Source: Xanthomarina arctica (GTDB lineage: Bacteria > Bacteroidota > Bacteroidia > Flavobacteriales > Flavobacteriaceae). Taken from it: 64,000 nt of DNA. The first letter of the stretch is position 1, and the number at the start of each line of letters is the position of its first letter. The notes under the pieces are model-generated. The model had not been told where the DNA came from and ran no database searches. It saw only the letters and a list, made by a program, of their open reading frames with translations. Made by a program: the position numbers and the translations under genes. Of this stretch, positions 63,814 through 64,000 are shown piece after piece. The stretch covers positions 778,138 through 842,137 of the forward strand of contig NZ_BMFQ01000003.1 in NCBI RefSeq assembly GCF_014638915.1. Reading direction: 5' to 3'.

Positions 63814-63931
63814 AAAATGCGTAGTTTAGTGCTTAATCAAAGGAAAGTGCGTACTTGCTTTCATCCGATTTTCGTTCCGAAAATCCTCTGACACAAGCAC
63901 GCACTTTTCATATACAAAACCGTTACCACAC
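63793..63931 (+). repeat. attC-like hairpin element 6
   Basis: 139 bp. Left box TGTGTACAAC (63793-63802), spacer ACC, arms 63806-63822 (17 bases here) and 63899-63915, spacer AAAACC, right box GTTACCACAC (63922-63931). The central hairpin is GATTTTCG-ttc-CGAAAATC. A/C mismatches at arm positions 7 and 12. It overlaps the end of the cassette 5 gene. Confidence 0.87.
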
Positions 63932-63940
63932 ATTTGAGAA

Positions 63941-64000
63941 ATGACAGCGATTATAGTATTTATATTGATAATTATTGGATTCAACTTAATTCCAGAGCTG
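63941..64000 (+). CDS. Cassette 6 gene, start only (cut by window end)
   Basis: An ATG 9 bp after element 6 opens a frame of 20 codons to the window edge. The visible residues (AIIVFILIIIGFNLIP) are a hydrophobic helix, so a membrane or exported protein. The leader spacing after the GTT box matches cassettes 2 and 3. Nothing more can be said. Confidence 0.55.
   Translation, partial: MTAIIVFILIIIGFNLIPEL

Noticed and set aside
54545..63931. Calling the array a classical class 1-type integron
   Set aside because: The end boxes are GTT-N6-A and do not fit GTTRRRY, the integrase lacks the IntI insertion, and it reads towards the cassettes. The logic is integron-like but the parts differ.
54545..63931. 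Treating the hairpin elements as RNA terminators of the cassette genes
   Set aside because: The mRNA would have the top-strand sequence, in which arm positions 7 and 12 are A/C mismatches; there is no T-tract, and the fixed end boxes pair across cassettes rather than within an element. A side effect on transcription is not excluded.

Overview
The window looks like a chromosome segment of a marine-type member of the Flavobacteriia (Bacteroidota). It is AT-rich, has a type IX secretion (T9SS) C-terminal sorting domain, GSCFA and DUF4230 families, few Shine-Dalgarno sites, and many promoters with the Bacteroidota -7 box TAnnTTTG. I cannot name the species.

Region 1 (1-12.4 kb) is a phenylacetate (paa) catabolic cluster read leftwards: a TetR regulator, then paaE, paaA, paaB, paaC, paaD, paaG, paaH, paaI, a paaJ-type thiolase and paaZ (cut by the window start). 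Together they epoxidise phenylacetyl-CoA, open the ring and beta-oxidise it. A 20-bp perfect palindrome lies between the paaE promoter and its start codon, as expected of a TetR operator. Two four-helix-bundle genes, a zinc metallopeptidase and several families of short palindromic repeats are interspersed. One repeat sits in frame inside paaH.

Region 2 (12.4-34.1 kb) is mostly core chromosome: tandem rhodaneses, alaS, an M23 peptidase with a MerR-like partner, LemA plus two TPM proteins, the GTPases Der and Era, outer-membrane proteins and a T9SS-exported beta-helix protein. Region 3 (34.1-52.8 kb) is mixed metabolic and stress content: an acyl-CoA dehydrogenase, a phosphatase / CrtC-like / PEP-utilising-enzyme cluster, a large catalase, a GntA-like plus DUF1989 pair, a DUF892 protein, a long PLP enzyme, a Fic protein and a B12-type radical SAM protein.

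Region 4 (53.0 kb to the window end) is the standout. A tyrosine recombinase (52995-54203) is followed on the same strand by an integron-like array of seven cassettes separated by six hairpin elements. Every element has the same geometry: a 10-bp end box, 3 nt, a 16-nt arm, a variable centre, a 16-nt arm, 6 nt and a 10-bp GTT end box. The two end boxes of each cassette are complementary to each other rather than to those of the neighbouring cassette. This is the logic of integron cassettes, where both ends come from one circle. The 16-nt arms always carry A/C mismatches at positions 7 and 12, which become G-T wobbles on the bottom strand, so the bottom strand folds better. The recombinase lacks the insertion typical of classical IntI and has an extra N-terminal domain. 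The first cassette has no convincing ORF and starts 28 bp after the integrase stop codon, which marks the likely attI.

Cassette contents are a trypsin-like protease with an octapeptide-repeat protein; two unknown single-gene cassettes; a 5.6-kb five-gene cassette (HTH regulator, cytosine methyltransferase, a double-GHKL ATPase with a histidine-kinase-like C-terminus, a receiver-domain protein and a CHAT/caspase-like protein) that looks like an undescribed defence or signalling module; a TPR lipoprotein; and the start of another gene at the window edge. All calls come from reading the sequence; no database search was made.
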